This document shows positions 7,639-8,237 of a stretch of 8,237 nucleotides of DNA, piece after piece. Source of the DNA: UBA12465 sp964408785 (GTDB taxonomy: Bacteria; Patescibacteriota; Patescibacteriia; Patescibacteriales; UBA12465); NCBI GenBank assembly GCA_964408785.1, contig CAYPAS010000037.1, positions 1-8,237 of the forward strand, given 5' to 3'. The translations under genes and the position numbers were made by a program. The notes beneath the pieces are model-generated. The model worked only from the letters and a program-made list of their open reading frames with translations, ran no database searches and was not told the origin of the DNA. Position 1 is the stretch's first letter; each line of letters starts with the position of its first letter.

Positions 7639-7659
7639 TATTGACATTTTTTGTCAATA
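7639..7659. promoter_or_regulatory. Operator-like inverted repeat overlapping the -35 box
   Basis: TATTGACA (7639-7646) and TGTCAATA (7652-7659) are perfect 8-bp arms around a TTTTT spacer. The left arm contains the TTGACA -35 box of the rightward promoter, and the right arm lies in the promoter spacer. A dimeric regulator bound here would compete with RNA polymerase. The same symmetry places a TTGACA on the minus strand (7657-7652), but its best -10 (TAGAGT at 18 bp) is weak. Confidence 0.5.
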
Positions 7660-7669
7660 GCATTATGAT
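7641..7669 (+). promoter_or_regulatory. Near-consensus sigma70-type promoter for the last gene
   Basis: TTGACA (7641-7646), a 17-bp spacer and TATGAT (7664-7669) match the consensus at 11 of 12 positions. This is the strongest promoter-like sequence in the window. Transcription would start near 7676, giving a leader of about 69 nt before the ATG at 7745. Confidence 0.8.
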
Positions 7670-7681
7670 ATAGGCAGTTAA

Positions 7682-7696
7682 GGCCTGTAACAGGTC
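7682..7696 (+). other. Small leader hairpin (possible)
   Basis: GGCCT-GUAAC-AGGUC can pair as a 5-bp stem (one G-U) with a 5-nt loop near the 5' end of the predicted leader. CCTGT-A-ACAGG is also a DNA palindrome. It could stabilise the mRNA or be a binding site, or be incidental. There is no riboswitch-like structure that I recognise. Confidence 0.25.
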
Positions 7697-7732
7697 ATAA
7701 AGTTATTTAAAAAATTAATAGAAAAAAACAAC

Positions 7733-7738
7733 AGGAGG
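7733..7738 (+). promoter_or_regulatory. Perfect Shine-Dalgarno sequence for the last gene
   Basis: AGGAGG lies 6 nt before the ATG at 7745. It fixes the start codon and stands out because no other gene in the window has a comparable site. Confidence 0.9.
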
Positions 7739-7744
7739 CATAAA

Positions 7745-8237
7745 ATGAAAACGATAATTTTATTATCAACGATTTTTTTATTTTTTAATCTGGCCCCTGT
7801 TTGGGGTCAAGAAAGCGTGCCAGAGTTATTGACTACACAGGAAGGTCTTTCTGGAGTATATTATGGCATAGCTGTTAGCAACAGCCAAATAGCAACAACA
7901 CAAAAATTGAACAACGACACCCAAAGATGCATTTCTAAAACTGACTATAATAATGGCTGGCCGTGGCAAGATTTCGGCGCAGCAAGTGTTCCCGGAACTT
8001 ACTATGGAACAATGATGGGCAATAATATTGTTCCAGATCAAATGGATGATAGTTGTTTTATCGTTGCAATTTTAGACACTCTTTACCATTATGATTTTTT
8101 TGGTAATAAGAGTGTTTTTAAGGTAATAAACGTACCTTTTGAATCCCTGCCGCTAGATATAAGATCAAGCCGGGTTAGGAACGGTATGTATATTGTAACC
8201 GCTTTGGCTAAAAATTATTCACAGACATATGTCTGTG
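7745..8237 (+). CDS. Secreted protein of unknown function, possible repeat/beta-propeller protein (C-terminus off the right edge)
   Basis: The ORF runs from ATG 7745, with AGGAGG 6 nt upstream, to the window edge without a stop: 164 residues seen. The N-terminus is a clear signal peptide, MKTIILLSTIFLFFNLAPVWG, with likely cleavage before Q22 or E23. I do not recognise the family. The mature part seems to contain degenerate repeats: GVYYG (37-41), a Cys at 62 and WQDFG (74-78), then GTYYG (84-88), Cys 104 and YDFFG (116-120), and a third partial unit NGMYI (146-150) with Cys 164. Units of about 45 residues with alternating hydrophobic strands suggest a beta-propeller or other beta-repeat fold, but this is inference. 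Codon choice looks AT-richer than in the miaA-miaB region. Its promoter, operator-like repeat and ribosome site suggest strong, regulated expression. Confidence 0.8.
   Translation, partial: MKTIILLSTIFLFFNLAPVWGQESVPELLTTQEGLSGVYYGIAVSNSQIATTQKLNNDTQRCISKTDYNNGWPWQDFGAASVPGTYYGTMMGNNIVPDQMDDSCFIVAILDTLYHYDFFGNKSVFKVINVPFESLPLDIRSSRVRNGMYIVTALAKNYSQTYVC
8220..8237. repeat. Perfect 18-bp palindrome at the window end
   Basis: CACAGACATATGTCTGTG equals its own reverse complement and finishes exactly on the last base of the window, inside the last coding region (frame SQTYVC). It could be real coding sequence, the inner part of a longer inverted repeat, or a fold-back or assembly break at the contig end. 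Confidence 0.9.

Noticed and set aside
7520..7744. CRISPR leader, small RNA or riboswitch in the divergent intergenic region
   Set aside because: There are no repeated spacer units, no terminator-like hairpin and no recognisable aptamer. Promoters, inverted repeats and a short leader account for the region.
7826..8041. Minus-strand ORF of 71 codons antisense to the last gene
   Set aside because: The plus-strand frame has a signal peptide, a perfect Shine-Dalgarno and a strong promoter, so this is a shadow.

Overview
The window looks like a piece of a Candidate Phyla Radiation (Patescibacteria, Parcubacteria-like) genome, probably a metagenomic contig. This rests on recognition rather than a database search. 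The signs are two GT-C-type polytopic membrane proteins of styles common in that group, a secreted protein combining a metal-binding DxDxDG motif with a 'DYNCDG' motif, moderately AT-rich sequence, and starts that mostly lack a Shine-Dalgarno sequence. Both window edges cut through genes.

Layout. Positions 1-1829 (minus) hold the N-terminal 609 residues of a large GT-C-like membrane protein whose C-terminus lies off the left edge. A 59-bp divergent intergenic region follows, with promoter-like elements on both strands that would give leaderless or nearly leaderless mRNAs. From 1889 to 5937 (plus) three overlapping genes form an apparent operon: a 595-residue PMT/GT39-like membrane glycosyltransferase, miaB (tRNA methylthiotransferase) and miaA (tRNA dimethylallyltransferase). 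A strong GC-rich hairpin lies just after miaA. Its U-tract is on the minus strand, so it mainly terminates the convergent gene at 5996-7519, a 507-residue membrane-anchored extracellular protein with a MopE-like metal-binding region. A 225-bp divergent AT-rich intergenic region (7520-7744) follows. It has a good minus-strand promoter and a near-consensus plus-strand promoter whose -35 box is one arm of an inverted repeat. The last gene (7745 to the right edge) has a perfect AGGAGG ribosome binding site and encodes an unrecognised secreted protein with apparent internal repeats. The window ends exactly at the end of a perfect 18-bp palindrome.

How the genes work together. MiaA adds a dimethylallyl group to A37 of tRNAs that read codons starting with U, and MiaB then methylthiolates the product, so the pair encodes consecutive steps of ms2i6A37 synthesis. 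The two GT-C proteins probably act on lipid-linked sugars at the membrane. The MopE-like protein and the last gene product are predicted to face the outside. I see no CRISPR array, RNA gene, insertion sequence or obvious defence or new multi-gene system. The least explained part is the right-hand end: the tightly equipped promoter and leader and the unknown secreted protein.
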